64,000 nucleotides of DNA from an uncultured Flavobacteriaceae bacterium (GTDB taxonomy: Bacteria > Bacteroidota > Bacteroidia > Flavobacteriales > Flavobacteriaceae), in contig CAJIZJ010000044.1 of the NCBI GenBank assembly GCA_905181825.1, forward strand, positions 1 through 64,000, read 5' to 3'. A program made the translations under genes and the position numbers. This document shows positions 43,839-52,192 of this stretch, in pieces; the first letter of the stretch is position 1; every line of letters begins with the position of its first letter. The notes under the pieces are model-generated. The model did no database searches. It was given only the letters and a program-made list of their open reading frames with translations, and had not been told where the DNA came from.

Positions 43839-45130
43839 ACCACTCGTATTATAAACGTACTGCGCTTACCACGATTGATAATCACATAGGTATTGTTAAT
43901 CAAATCGGTCGTTGAGATTTTATAGTCCTCCCCTACTTTTTCTTTATTTACTGAAATTGAATTCTCTTTTAACGCGCGTCGTGCTTCTCCATTAGACCCC
44001 AAGAATTTTGTTTCTGCTGAAAGTGCCGCAATCATATCTAGCCCAGCATCTAACAACTCCTTTGACACCTCAGCAGTAGGCACCCCTTCAAAAACATCTA
44101 AAAAAGTGGCTTCGTCTAAGGTTTGAATATCAGCTTTAAAGGACTTACTATATAATATAGTAGAGGCCTTTTCAGCATTTTCAAAATCGGCTTGGCTGTG
44201 AACCATCGTAGTGATTTCTTGAGCTAAACGCTTTTGAAGTAAGCGTAAGTGCGGTTGTTCTTTGTGTGATTCTGTGAGTGCCTTTACCTGTTGCTCATCA
44301 AGAAACGTAAATATTCTAATGTATTTATCTGCATCATCATCGCTTGAATTTAACCAATATTGATAAAACTTATAAGGGGAGGTTCGCTTGGCGTCTAGCC
44401 ACACATTACCCCCTTCACTTTTACCAAACTTAGACCCGTCTGATTTAGTAATTAATGGACAGGTTATAGCAAACCCTTTTCCATTACCTACACGTCTAAT
44501 AAGTTCAGTCCCCGTGGTAATATTGCCCCATTGATCACTACCACCCATTTGAATGGTACAGTCATGAGCTTTGAACAAATGAAGGAAATCATACCCTTGA
44601 ACGAGTTGATAGGTAAATTCGGTAAAACTCATTCCGTCAGAGCTTTCCGCTGAAATCCTGTTTTTAACAGAATCTTTGGCCATCATATAATTAACAGTAA
44701 TGTGCTTACCAACATCTCTAATAAAGTCTAGAAAAGAAAAGTCTTTCATCCAGTCATAATTATTTACTAGGACGGCAGCATTCCTTTCGCCGTTATCAAA
44801 ATCTAAAAAATGAGCCAATTGTTTTTTGATCGACTCCTGGTTGTGACGTAGTGTTTTTTCGTCTAAAAAATTACGTTCAGTAGATTTTCCAGAGGGATCA
44901 CCAATCATTCCTGTGGCACCGCCAACCAAAGCAAAGGGTTTATGACCACATTTTTGATAATGCGCCAACAACATAATAGGCACCAAATTTCCAATATGCA
45001 AAGAGTCGGCTGTGGGATCAAAACCTATGTAAGCGCTTCTCATTTTTTCTAATAAATGTGCTTCTGCACCCGGCATGACGTCATGAATCATTCCTCTCCA
45101 ACGCAAAACTTCTATAAAATTACTGGCCAT
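43835..45130 (-). CDS. tyrS: Tyrosyl-tRNA synthetase
   Basis: Charges tRNA-Tyr. The protein is 431 aa: HIGN at 45-48 (class I HIGH variant), tyrosine-binding YDFLHLF/QMGGSDQWGN, and the KMSKS-like motif KFGKS in SDGSKFGKSEGG. The S4 RNA-binding domain is at the C-terminus (ALKENSISVNKEKVGEDY). It matches the bacterial TyrRS type in length and layout. It is monocistronic; a -7 element lies about 20 bp upstream. It overlaps the convergent LuxE-like gene by 4 bp at the stop codons. Confidence 0.98.
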   Translation of the reverse strand: MASNFIEVLRWRGMIHDVMPGAEAHLLEKMRSAYIGFDPTADSLHIGNLVPIMLLAHYQKCGHKPFALVGGATGMIGDPSGKSTERNFLDEKTLRHNQESIKKQLAHFLDFDNGERNAAVLVNNYDWMKDFSFLDFIRDVGKHITVNYMMAKDSVKNRISAESSDGMSFTEFTYQLVQGYDFLHLFKAHDCTIQMGGSDQWGNITTGTELIRRVGNGKGFAITCPLITKSDGSKFGKSEGGNVWLDAKRTSPYKFYQYWLNSSDDDADKYIRIFTFLDEQQVKALTESHKEQPHLRLLQKRLAQEITTMVHSQADFENAEKASTILYSKSFKADIQTLDEATFLDVFEGVPTAEVSKELLDAGLDMIAALSAETKFLGSNGEARRALKENSISVNKEKVGEDYKISTTDLINNTYVIINRGKRSTFIIRVV

Positions 45131-45150
45131 TTTAGTGTTTTTAATTAAGA

Positions 45151-45158
45151 CAAAGATA
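45151..45158 (-). promoter_or_regulatory. -7 element of tyrS
   Basis: TATCTTTG on the minus strand, 20 bp upstream of the tyrS start codon; -33 is not clear. Confidence 0.35.
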
Positions 45159-45204
45159 ACAGATTCATAAGCGATGAGAAAAGAAAAAATAGTAATTTAG
45201 TGCT

Positions 45205-46218
45205 ATGATATTAGTTACTGGAGGTACTGGGTTAGTAGGGAGCCACTTATTGTTTGAACTCACCAAAGCAGATCAAAACATTCGGGCCTTGTACCGACGC
45301 ACTGAAAGCATTGAAAAAGTTAAGACTATTTTCTCTTATTACTCAAACAATATCGACACTCAATTTAAAAAAATTGAATGGGTTCAAGCAGATTTAAATG
45401 ACGTACCAAGACTAAATGCAGCGTTTGAGGATGTTAGCCACGTGTATCATTGTGCCGCTTTAATTTCTTTTGCACCTAAAGATTTTACTCAATTAAACAA
45501 AACAAACACGGAAGGAACCGCCAATATTGTAAACCTATGTATTATCCATTCAATACAAAAATTGTGCTACGTGAGTTCCGTAGCGACTATGGGAGTTGAC
45601 CCGCATAAAATAACCGAAGAGACCACTTGGAAGTCTGAGGATATACAAAATGTTTATGCTATTACAAAACACAATGCTGAAATGGAAGTTTGGCGTGGAA
45701 TCCAAGAAGGAGTACCTAGTGTAATTGTGAATCCTGGGGTGATTTTAGGAGCTGGATTTTTTAATTCTGGTAGCGGACTCCTGTTTAAGGTTATTCATAA
45801 AGGATTAAGGTATAAGACAGAGGGGGTCACAGGCTATGTAGGAGTAAATGATGTGGTTAAAAGCATGGTTTTACTAATGAATAGTAACCATACAAATGAA
45901 CGGTATATTCTTGTTAGCGATACGCTTACATTTGGAGATTTCACCAAAACATTATCAAATGCATTGGGAGTAAAACCTCCAAAAAAGACAGCCAAAAACT
46001 GGATGCTTTCAATGGCATGGCGCTTAGATTGGCTTGCCTATATTATTATAGGTAAGAAAAGGCTTTTAACAAGAAACATGTGCCGGACTTTAAACAGTAA
46101 GAACTATTATAGCTCTGAGAAATTTTTAAACGCAGAAAAGAAATTCAAATTCACACCTATTTCAAAAACTATTTCCGAAGTGAGTCAAATTTACTTAAAG
46201 GAAGTGAGGGCTTCTTAA
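45205..46218 (+). CDS. NAD-dependent epimerase/dehydratase (extended SDR)
   Basis: A 337-aa Rossmann-fold enzyme. The nucleotide-binding motif GGTGLVGSH begins at residue 6, the catalytic Y-x-x-x-K appears as VYAITKHNAE, and the Ser in CYVSSVATMG completes the triad. This belongs to extended SDRs, similar to dihydroflavonol-reductase-like or sugar-nucleotide enzymes. The substrate is unknown. The last 50 bp overlap the 3' end of the convergent DUF4296 gene, an unusually long tail-to-tail overlap. It is monocistronic. Confidence 0.9.
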   Translation: MILVTGGTGLVGSHLLFELTKADQNIRALYRRTESIEKVKTIFSYYSNNIDTQFKKIEWVQADLNDVPRLNAAFEDVSHVYHCAALISFAPKDFTQLNKTNTEGTANIVNLCIIHSIQKLCYVSSVATMGVDPHKITEETTWKSEDIQNVYAITKHNAEMEVWRGIQEGVPSVIVNPGVILGAGFFNSGSGLLFKVIHKGLRYKTEGVTGYVGVNDVVKSMVLLMNSNHTNERYILVSDTLTFGDFTKTLSNALGVKPPKKTAKNWMLSMAWRLDWLAYIIIGKKRLLTRNMCRTLNSKNYYSSEKFLNAEKKFKFTPISKTISEVSQIYLKEVRAS

Positions 46219-46645
46219 CATACCTTTTTTTATCACGAGCTATTTTAGTAGTGTCGATTTGATTTTGTTGAGCCTTTTTAATTGAATCTTTGATTCGTAT
46301 TTTATTATCGATAATAGCTTGGTAAGCTACCTTCTCTTTATCTAATTTAGACTCTACTTTTTCATAAATTGAATTATATTGGTCGGTATGATATGTGTAA
46401 TAAGTATTACTTTCTGTAAACTGCAGACTATCTATTCCATAGGTCCTGTAAATATAGTTTAGTGGGTTTTCAATATTATTTTGTAGCAGCTGTTTATTTA
46501 CTCCCTTTGCGGAATTAATTAAAATCACATCAAAAAGTATCTCTACCATTTGATCTTCTGAAATCAAATTAGCTGGTTTTTTTACGGTGGAATTTCCACA
46601 GGACATAAAAATTAAGATACTAAATAATACTGCTATTTTCCTCAT
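46169..46645 (-). CDS. DUF4296 lipoprotein
   Basis: A 158-aa predicted lipoprotein (Cys16 in IFMSCGN). The region LISEDQMVEILFDVILINSAKG and the later YRTYGIDSLQFTESNTYYTYHTDQY match the Bacteroidota family DUF4296. The C-terminal 60 residues are basic, helical and coiled-coil-like. Function is unknown. Its start overlaps the pyrC stop by 4 bp, so it is the last gene of GT2-pyrC-DUF4296. Its 3' 50 bp lie inside the convergent SDR gene. Confidence 0.88.
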   Translation of the reverse strand: MRKIAVLFSILIFMSCGNSTVKKPANLISEDQMVEILFDVILINSAKGVNKQLLQNNIENPLNYIYRTYGIDSLQFTESNTYYTYHTDQYNSIYEKVESKLDKEKVAYQAIIDNKIRIKDSIKKAQQNQIDTTKIARDKKRYVKKPSLPLSKFDSLRK

Positions 46646-47988
46646 CTGTTAAATGTTAGTCGCATCGCTGCGTTGACATTAGTAAAGTTAGCATTCTCAT
46701 AGACTATAGCACCATTTAAAATGGTGTGGGTTACTCTTGACTTAAAAGTGGAACCTTCAAAAGGAGACCAACCACACTTATAAAGTATATTATCTTTATT
46801 AACGGTCCATGGATTATTTGGGTTAACTAAGACTAAATCTGCAAAATACCCTTCTTTAATGTAACCTCTTTTTTCAATTTGAAACAAAATAGCTGGATTA
46901 TGACACATTTTCTCCACCATTTTTTCAACAGATATTTTGCCTTTATGATAGGCTTCCATCATTGCAACTAAAGCATGTTGAACCAAGGGACCTCCAGAGG
47001 GTGCGTTCATATAATTATTTGACTTCTCTTCAAGGGTATGAGGGGCGTGGTCTGTTGCTATAACATCAATTTTATCGTTTAAAAGAGCCTCCCATAATGC
47101 GTCTCTATCCTTGGACGATTTTACTGCTGGATTCCATTTTATAAGTGTTCCTTTTTTCTCATAATCTGCATCCGAAAACCACAAGTGATGAACACAAACC
47201 TCTGCCGTTATTTTCTTGTCTTTTAAAGGTTTTTTATTAGAAAATAAAGCCATTTCTTTTGCTGTAGTAAGATGGAATACATGTAAACGTGCGCCCGTTT
47301 TTTTGGCTAAAGCAATTGCTTTTGAAGATGAAATATAACAGGCTTCCGCACTTCTAATTTCTGGATGACATTTAATAGGAATGTCTTCTCCATAAGTTTC
47401 TAGATAACGAGCTGTATTTTGTTTAATAGTATCTTCATCTTCGCAATGAACCGAAATTAATAAGTCGGTACTATTAAAAATTTTTTCTAAAACTTCAGGA
47501 TTATCAACTAGCATATTTCCAGTTGAGGAGCCTAAAAAAAGTTTAAGACCAGCTACTTTTTGAGGGTCTACTTTTAAGATTTCATTTAGGTTGTCATTGG
47601 TTCCTCCAAACATAAATGAATAATTTGCAGACGATGTTTTGGCAGCAATCTGAAATTTATCCTCCAATTTATCAATGGTCGTTGCTTGAGGAGTGGTATT
47701 TGGCATTTCTATGAATGATGTAATTCCTCCTGCAATAGCTGCTCTCGATTCTGTTTCAATAGTCGCTTTATGAGTGAGACCAGGCTCCCTAAAATGAACT
47801 TGATCGTCAATAACTCCTGGTAAGAGGAAATTATTTTCAGCATCAATAACAGTGACATTAGAATTCTTTACACTAATGGAGCTCGCAATTTCTTTAATAT
47901 ATTGATCCTCAATTAACACATCACCAAGAACGATAGTTCCTTCATTGACAATACGAGCATTTTTTATGAGTATAGATTTTATGTGCAT
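46642..47988 (-). CDS. pyrC: Dihydroorotase (class I type, variant metal motif)
   Basis: Cyclises N-carbamoyl-aspartate to dihydroorotate in pyrimidine synthesis. The protein is 448 aa, amidohydrolase fold. The motif that normally reads D-x-H-x-H-F-R-E-P-G appears as DDQVHFREPG (61-70): Gln63 replaces the first metal-binding His while H65 remains. Other metal-site motifs (ISVHCEDE, ATDHAPHT) are intact. Similar sequences occur in other Bacteroidota as far as I recall. An allantoinase or hydantoinase identity is possible but less likely. It starts at ATG directly after the GT2 stop (no gap) and overlaps DUF4296 by 4 bp. Confidence 0.9.
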   Translation of the reverse strand: MHIKSILIKNARIVNEGTIVLGDVLIEDQYIKEIASSISVKNSNVTVIDAENNFLLPGVIDDQVHFREPGLTHKATIETESRAAIAGGITSFIEMPNTTPQATTIDKLEDKFQIAAKTSSANYSFMFGGTNDNLNEILKVDPQKVAGLKLFLGSSTGNMLVDNPEVLEKIFNSTDLLISVHCEDEDTIKQNTARYLETYGEDIPIKCHPEIRSAEACYISSSKAIALAKKTGARLHVFHLTTAKEMALFSNKKPLKDKKITAEVCVHHLWFSDADYEKKGTLIKWNPAVKSSKDRDALWEALLNDKIDVIATDHAPHTLEEKSNNYMNAPSGGPLVQHALVAMMEAYHKGKISVEKMVEKMCHNPAILFQIEKRGYIKEGYFADLVLVNPNNPWTVNKDNILYKCGWSPFEGSTFKSRVTHTILNGAIVYENANFTNVNAAMRLTFNR

Positions 47989-48714
47989 TTATCGCTTTCC
48001 TAAAATTGTTTTTAATCGCATTTGAATGACTCCAAAAACCGCTTCTTTAATTATCCCTTTGCTAAGCTTTGAAACTCCGTAGAGTCTGTCGGTAAAGATA
48101 ATGGGGATTTCTTTGATATTAAACTTTTTCTTATGAGTATTATATTTCATTTCAATTTGAAAAGCATAGCCAACAAATTTAATTTCATCTAAATTAATTG
48201 CTTCTAAAACAGCCCGTTTATAACAGACAAATCCTGCCGTAGGGTCAAGAATATTCATTCCTGTAATTAGCCTTACATACAAAGACGCTCCATAGGAAAG
48301 CAGAACCCTAGACAAAGGCCAATTTACAACATTAACCCCTTTTATGTACCTTGAGCCAATAGCAAGATCAATATGTTGGTCTTTACAGACTTCGTAAAGT
48401 CGTTTAAGATCCTTTGGGTCGTGAGAAAGATCTGCATCCATTTCAAATACAAATTCATAGTCTCGTTCCAAGCACCATTTAAAGCCGTCTACATAAGCAG
48501 TTCCTAATCCTTGTTTACCTTGTCGTTTAAGTAAAAAAAGTTGCTCTAGATATCTAGGCTGACAGGCTTCTACCTTTTGAGCTGTCTGGTCTGGTGAATT
48601 ATCATCAACCACCAAAATATGGACCTCACTGTACTGTGAAAAAACAGCATCTATGATTGCCTCGATATTTTCAATCTCATTATAAGTTGGTATGATGACT
48701 ATAGCATCTTGCAT
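47989..48714 (-). CDS. Polyprenol monophosphomannose synthase-like GT2 glycosyltransferase
   Basis: A 241-aa GT-A glycosyltransferase. IIPTYNEIENI is the donor-binding start, VDDNSPDQTA follows, and the metal-binding D-x-D is in MDADLSHDPKDL. The sequence has the DPM1-like signature (GSRYIKGVNVVNWPLSR, FVGYAFQIEMKY). It would transfer mannose or glucose from a nucleotide sugar to a polyprenyl phosphate for later extracytoplasmic glycosylation, which in Bacteroidota includes protein O-glycosylation. It lacks the C-terminal membrane domain of some homologues. It heads the GT2-pyrC-DUF4296 operon. Confidence 0.92.
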   Translation of the reverse strand: MQDAIVIIPTYNEIENIEAIIDAVFSQYSEVHILVVDDNSPDQTAQKVEACQPRYLEQLFLLKRQGKQGLGTAYVDGFKWCLERDYEFVFEMDADLSHDPKDLKRLYEVCKDQHIDLAIGSRYIKGVNVVNWPLSRVLLSYGASLYVRLITGMNILDPTAGFVCYKRAVLEAINLDEIKFVGYAFQIEMKYNTHKKKFNIKEIPIIFTDRLYGVSKLSKGIIKEAVFGVIQMRLKTILGKR

Positions 48715-48731
48715 TCAGTAGAAAATTTTGA

Positions 48732-48739
48732 CAAAAGTA
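48732..48739 (-). promoter_or_regulatory. -7 element of the GT2 operon
   Basis: TACTTTTG on the minus strand lies 17 bp before the GT2 start codon; no clear -33. Confidence 0.35.
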
Positions 48740-48788
48740 AGTTATTTTTTGCGGACTCATTTTATAAATATTCTTCATAACTTTGAAT

Positions 48789-49442
48789 ATGCTTAGAGAG
48801 GTACTAAATAACGACTGGTATACAACTATTATTATAGTGAGTCTTACAATAATTGTAAGCGCTAAGCTTTTGAACCCTAACCGGTTTATGGACTTTCTGA
48901 GGCTAATTGGCAACTCTAATTACTTAAGAATTCACTTTAAAGACCATCGGTTTTTTGACCCTTTTGATGTGCTATTATTTATAAACTTCTGTACTAATGC
49001 CGTACTCACAATAATTCTCGCTTACAATTACTATAAATCCATGGCTGACTTAACTCATAATGAATTTATAAAACTAGTTGCAATTCTGGGGCTTAGTTTT
49101 CTGGCAAAAATACTACTAGAGTTAGGAATTGGATACCTTTTTGAAATTGAGAAACTATCACATAGCTATGTATTTCAACAAGTAAGTATTCTAAACTTTT
49201 TAGGCGTTTTGCTACTTCCTTTAAATGCTTTATTGATTTTTAGTTTCCCAGGACATGGCTCGTTATTAGTCATAATCCTGACCATTTCGGTCCTAATTAT
49301 CATAATTGGCTTATTTAAATCGATCAAATCCTATCAAAAACTTCTTATCAATAATTTCTTTTATTTTATTTTGTATCTTTGCACTCTCGAAATTGGTCCT
49401 TACGTGATTTTATGTAAGCTATTTTCGTACGATATAAATTAA
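48789..49442 (+). CDS. DUF4271 membrane protein
   Basis: A 217-aa integral membrane protein with about six hydrophobic segments and a conserved interface (FKDHRFFDPFDVLLFINF) that identifies DUF4271 of Bacteroidota. I chose ATG 48789 over TTG 48783. Its function is not established. It is followed 20 bp downstream by hemD on the same strand, a recurrent pairing in Flavobacteriia as I recall. The gene has no obvious promoter apart from the shared gap with the divergent GT2 operon. Confidence 0.88.
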   Translation: MLREVLNNDWYTTIIIVSLTIIVSAKLLNPNRFMDFLRLIGNSNYLRIHFKDHRFFDPFDVLLFINFCTNAVLTIILAYNYYKSMADLTHNEFIKLVAILGLSFLAKILLELGIGYLFEIEKLSHSYVFQQVSILNFLGVLLLPLNALLIFSFPGHGSLLVIILTISVLIIIIGLFKSIKSYQKLLINNFFYFILYLCTLEIGPYVILCKLFSYDIN

Positions 49443-49462
49443 CATTTTAGAGTAATTGATCT

Positions 49463-50209
49463 ATGAAAATAAAAACCATTTTAGTATCTCAACCAGAACC
49501 TAAAATAGAAAACTCACCTTACTTTGACTTAGAGGAAAAGCAAAAAGTAAAGATTGATTTTCGCCCGTTTATTCATGTTGAAGGGGTTACCGCAAAAGAA
49601 ATCAGATTACAAAAAGTAGATTTTTCCATTTACTCTGCTGTTATTTTAACGAGTAGAAATGCTGTAGATCACTTCTTTAGAATTGCAGATGAAATGCGTT
49701 TTAAGGTGCCCGACTCTATGAAATATTTTTGTCAGTCAGAAGCTGTGGCTTACTACCTACAAAAATATGTAGTATACCGTAAACGAAAAATTTATGTTGG
49801 AAAGCGTAACTTTTCGGACTTAGCTCCATTGATAAATAAATATAAAAATGAAAAGTTTTTATTACCTTCTTCAGACAAACTTAAAGCTTCAGTACCTGCT
49901 GCACTTGACGAGCTAGGTATCCAATGGAAACAGGCCGTTTTTTACAAAACAGTTATTAGTGATTTATCTGACTTAGCTAATGTCTATTATGATATTCTAG
50001 TGTTTTTTAGTCCTTCTGGAATTGACTCTTTATTTCATAATTTTCCAGATTTCAAGCAAAATGACACCCGTATTGCTGTTTTTGGAAATACGACTGTTAA
50101 AGCTGTTGAAAACAAAGGACTTCGAGTTGATGTTGCAGCGCCAACCACAGAAATGCCTTCAATGACTATGGCGCTTAACAAATACATACAAGAAATAAAT
50201 AAAAAATAA
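49463..50209 (+). CDS. hemD: Uroporphyrinogen-III synthase
   Basis: Closes and inverts ring D of hydroxymethylbilane to uroporphyrinogen III in heme, siroheme and B12 synthesis. The protein is 248 aa, two Rossmann-like domains of the HemD fold. Visible conserved pieces are AVILTSRNAVDHFF, the interdomain segment FLLPSSDKLKASVPAAL and ILVFFSPSGIDSLF, followed by IAVFGNTTVKAVENKGL and the closing PTTEMPSMTMAL (TxxxM pattern). HemD is generally poorly conserved, so these matter more than overall identity. It is followed by a strong terminator and is probably co-transcribed with DUF4271. Confidence 0.93.
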   Translation: MKIKTILVSQPEPKIENSPYFDLEEKQKVKIDFRPFIHVEGVTAKEIRLQKVDFSIYSAVILTSRNAVDHFFRIADEMRFKVPDSMKYFCQSEAVAYYLQKYVVYRKRKIYVGKRNFSDLAPLINKYKNEKFLLPSSDKLKASVPAALDELGIQWKQAVFYKTVISDLSDLANVYYDILVFFSPSGIDSLFHNFPDFKQNDTRIAVFGNTTVKAVENKGLRVDVAAPTTEMPSMTMALNKYIQEINKK

Positions 50210-50233
50210 TATATCGTTTCACTTGATGATTCG

Positions 50234-50262
50234 AAACCCACTCTTTGAGTGGGTTTTTTTTT
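50234..50262 (+). terminator. Intrinsic terminator after hemD
   Basis: A 10-bp perfect stem AAACCCACTC/GAGTGGGTTT with TTT loop and nine Ts. Confidence 0.95.
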
Positions 50263-50356
50263 GTTAAAATCTAAAATATTATAAATAGCACTCCCTTTAA
50301 GCCAATGAAATTTACAAATCAAATTATACTATATTAGCTACAAAAAAAATACAACC

Positions 50357-51205
50357 ATGAAATACTTATATTTATTTTTATTTATGTTCATTTTTATTAG
50401 CTGCTCTAGCGATGATAATGGAAGTGATAATGGGAGTAATACCCCTATTTTGACTGCATCAGATTTCAACCCAAATTCGCAGGATAATTATTGGATATAC
50501 AACGTAGACAGTAGCAGTGCTGACCTCCCTGAAATGGACTTCTCTTCTATTGATTCATTATATGTGGCCTCAACATCAGCGACTTCATACACACTTGATG
50601 CTAACGATGGAATGGGTGCAGATGGCAGCATGAACAGTATTCTAACAAGTGGTAGCTTATCTTCAACTAATACAATTTTGAAGTACAATGGAACTTTAGA
50701 CCTCCCACTAGATTTTGATCTTGAGCAAACCCCTGAAATTACTGATCTTATATTGCTTGATTTAGAAGCAGCAAACGGAGCAATCCTTTCAAGTGTTAGT
50801 GGTGCGTTTTCCGATACTATTGACATTCAAGGTTCTGCAATTCCCTTAAATATCTCTTACGAACTCTCGACTATAAAAGAAAATTTATACGACACAAAAT
50901 TAGTTAACGGAACAACTTATACAAATGTCTATGAAGGCACACTAAGCTTTAATTTGTCTGTAACTGGCACAATTACAATTTTTGGGTTTAGTCAAGCTTT
51001 AAATATTATTGAACCACAAAATGTTTTATCTGTTCGTTATTACTATGGAGCTAACGTTGGTCTTCTTCGTGCAGAAAGCAGCCAAGGGTTTGAGTTAGCT
51101 ACCGAAATAATTGCTCTAATCGCTCAAACTGGTGGTGGACTTGACTTTCCAGCCTCAGCCACCGTCACAGGCTTAGAAGCGTTAAGTAATTACATAATAA
51201 ACTAA
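50357..51205 (+). CDS. Uncharacterised lipoprotein
   Basis: A 282-aa predicted lipoprotein with signal MKYLYLFLFMFIFISC (Cys16), then a Ser/Asp/Gly/Asn-rich linker (SSDDNGSDNGSN), then a mature domain of alternating beta-type residues (Ser, Thr, Leu, Ile, Asp). I recognise no family. The acidic linker right after the lipid-anchored Cys recalls the SDDDD-type surface export signal of Bacteroidota lipoproteins, so surface exposure is plausible. It is monocistronic, convergent with the PepSY gene. Confidence 0.75.
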   Translation: MKYLYLFLFMFIFISCSSDDNGSDNGSNTPILTASDFNPNSQDNYWIYNVDSSSADLPEMDFSSIDSLYVASTSATSYTLDANDGMGADGSMNSILTSGSLSSTNTILKYNGTLDLPLDFDLEQTPEITDLILLDLEAANGAILSSVSGAFSDTIDIQGSAIPLNISYELSTIKENLYDTKLVNGTTYTNVYEGTLSFNLSVTGTITIFGFSQALNIIEPQNVLSVRYYYGANVGLLRAESSQGFELATEIIALIAQTGGGLDFPASATVTGLEALSNYIIN

Positions 51206-51230
51206 GTGAAAGTTCATTTAATACAAAAAG

Positions 51231-51938
51231 TTAAAATAACTTTCCCTTAAGTTTTCTAATTGTTGGCGAAGAAACAACAAACAGTACAAACCCACTCAGT
51301 ACAGTTATAAGTCCAAGCAGTGAAAACACTCTTAAAAGAGTGGTGTTAAAGTTATCTCTAGACTGGTAATCCATAGTATGAGTCATCCATAAAAAATCAA
51401 ACCATCTCCAATCTCTATGGCGAACGGTTTGAAAACCGCCGTCTGCATATGAAATATAAGCTGTAATTGCCTCTGGATGTTTGTAATTTATTGCATATGC
51501 AGGGAGTGGTCTCCCTCTATATTCGTGATGCGCATCTGAAGACACGATTAACTCAACAGATTTATAAATAAGTTCAGGAATCATGTTTTGATCTGCAACA
51601 TAAAGCGCTTCTTCTTGTGAAATTCCTTGACGTTTTTCTCCAGAACTTGCATTGTATAACTCAGAATCATTGATCCAAAAATGAGGGATTCCTTTTAAAT
51701 CCCTAAGTGCAATTTTGGAAATAGTTAGTTGAGAAAAAAGAGAGTCAGAAATTAACAAATCCTCAAAACCATTACTAGGAGGTTGAATTCTATAGTCGTC
51801 TCCGTGAATAGCATCAATATCTGTCCAACTAAAGTACAATCCGCTGACCGTCCAAAAGATAAACTGAAGCCCTAAAAATAAGCCTAAGTAACGATGGGAT
51901 TTACGTATGAGCCCTTGTGTTTTACGATTGAGTGCCAC
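51231..51938 (-). CDS. PepSY-associated membrane protein
   Basis: A 235-aa protein with N- and C-terminal membrane segments (about 15-38 and 208-229) and a periplasmic PepSY-like domain between (ISQEEALYVADQN, then AITAYISYADGGFQTVRHRDWRWFDFLWMTHTMDY). The layout is that of PepSY-TM proteins linked to siderophore or heme iron reduction and uptake, but half the usual length (four TM in FhuF/PiuB-type). The start is GTG 51938. Eleven bases after its start lies the stop of the upstream zinc-ribbon gene (same strand), so they may form an operon. Confidence 0.82.
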   Translation of the reverse strand: MALNRKTQGLIRKSHRYLGLFLGLQFIFWTVSGLYFSWTDIDAIHGDDYRIQPPSNGFEDLLISDSLFSQLTISKIALRDLKGIPHFWINDSELYNASSGEKRQGISQEEALYVADQNMIPELIYKSVELIVSSDAHHEYRGRPLPAYAINYKHPEAITAYISYADGGFQTVRHRDWRWFDFLWMTHTMDYQSRDNFNTTLLRVFSLLGLITVLSGFVLFVVSSPTIRKLKGKLF

Positions 51939-51949
51939 CTAAAAAAGTA

Positions 51950-52144
51950 CTATAAATTACAACTCATATCATCTCCACAACACATTGGTGACTTAATCTT
52001 CCCCTCACATTCTGGACATTTGGAAACCTGTACTTGCGAACCATCAGCAAGGTCTATCATTCCATTTTCTAAAGGAATATCACAGTTACCACACGTAGCC
52101 TTCACAGCCATTCCACATTGTTTACATTCGTAAGTATTCATCAT
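51950..52144 (-). CDS. Small multi-Cys zinc-ribbon protein
   Basis: A 64-aa protein containing ten cysteines: CKQCG near the start, CGNC at about 18-21, CPEC at about 43-46 and a closing CCGDDMSC. This gives probably two zinc ribbons. It starts at ATG 52144 or the neighbouring in-frame ATG 52141; both produce the same protein but for one Met. The family is unrecognised; redox or metal-related roles are possible because it precedes the PepSY gene on the same strand. Confidence 0.75.
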   Translation of the reverse strand: MMNTYECKQCGMAVKATCGNCDIPLENGMIDLADGSQVQVSKCPECEGKIKSPMCCGDDMSCNL

Positions 52145-52192
52145 TTTATAGTATAGTTTAGAAACGATTATTTTATTAAAATTAATCTTTTT

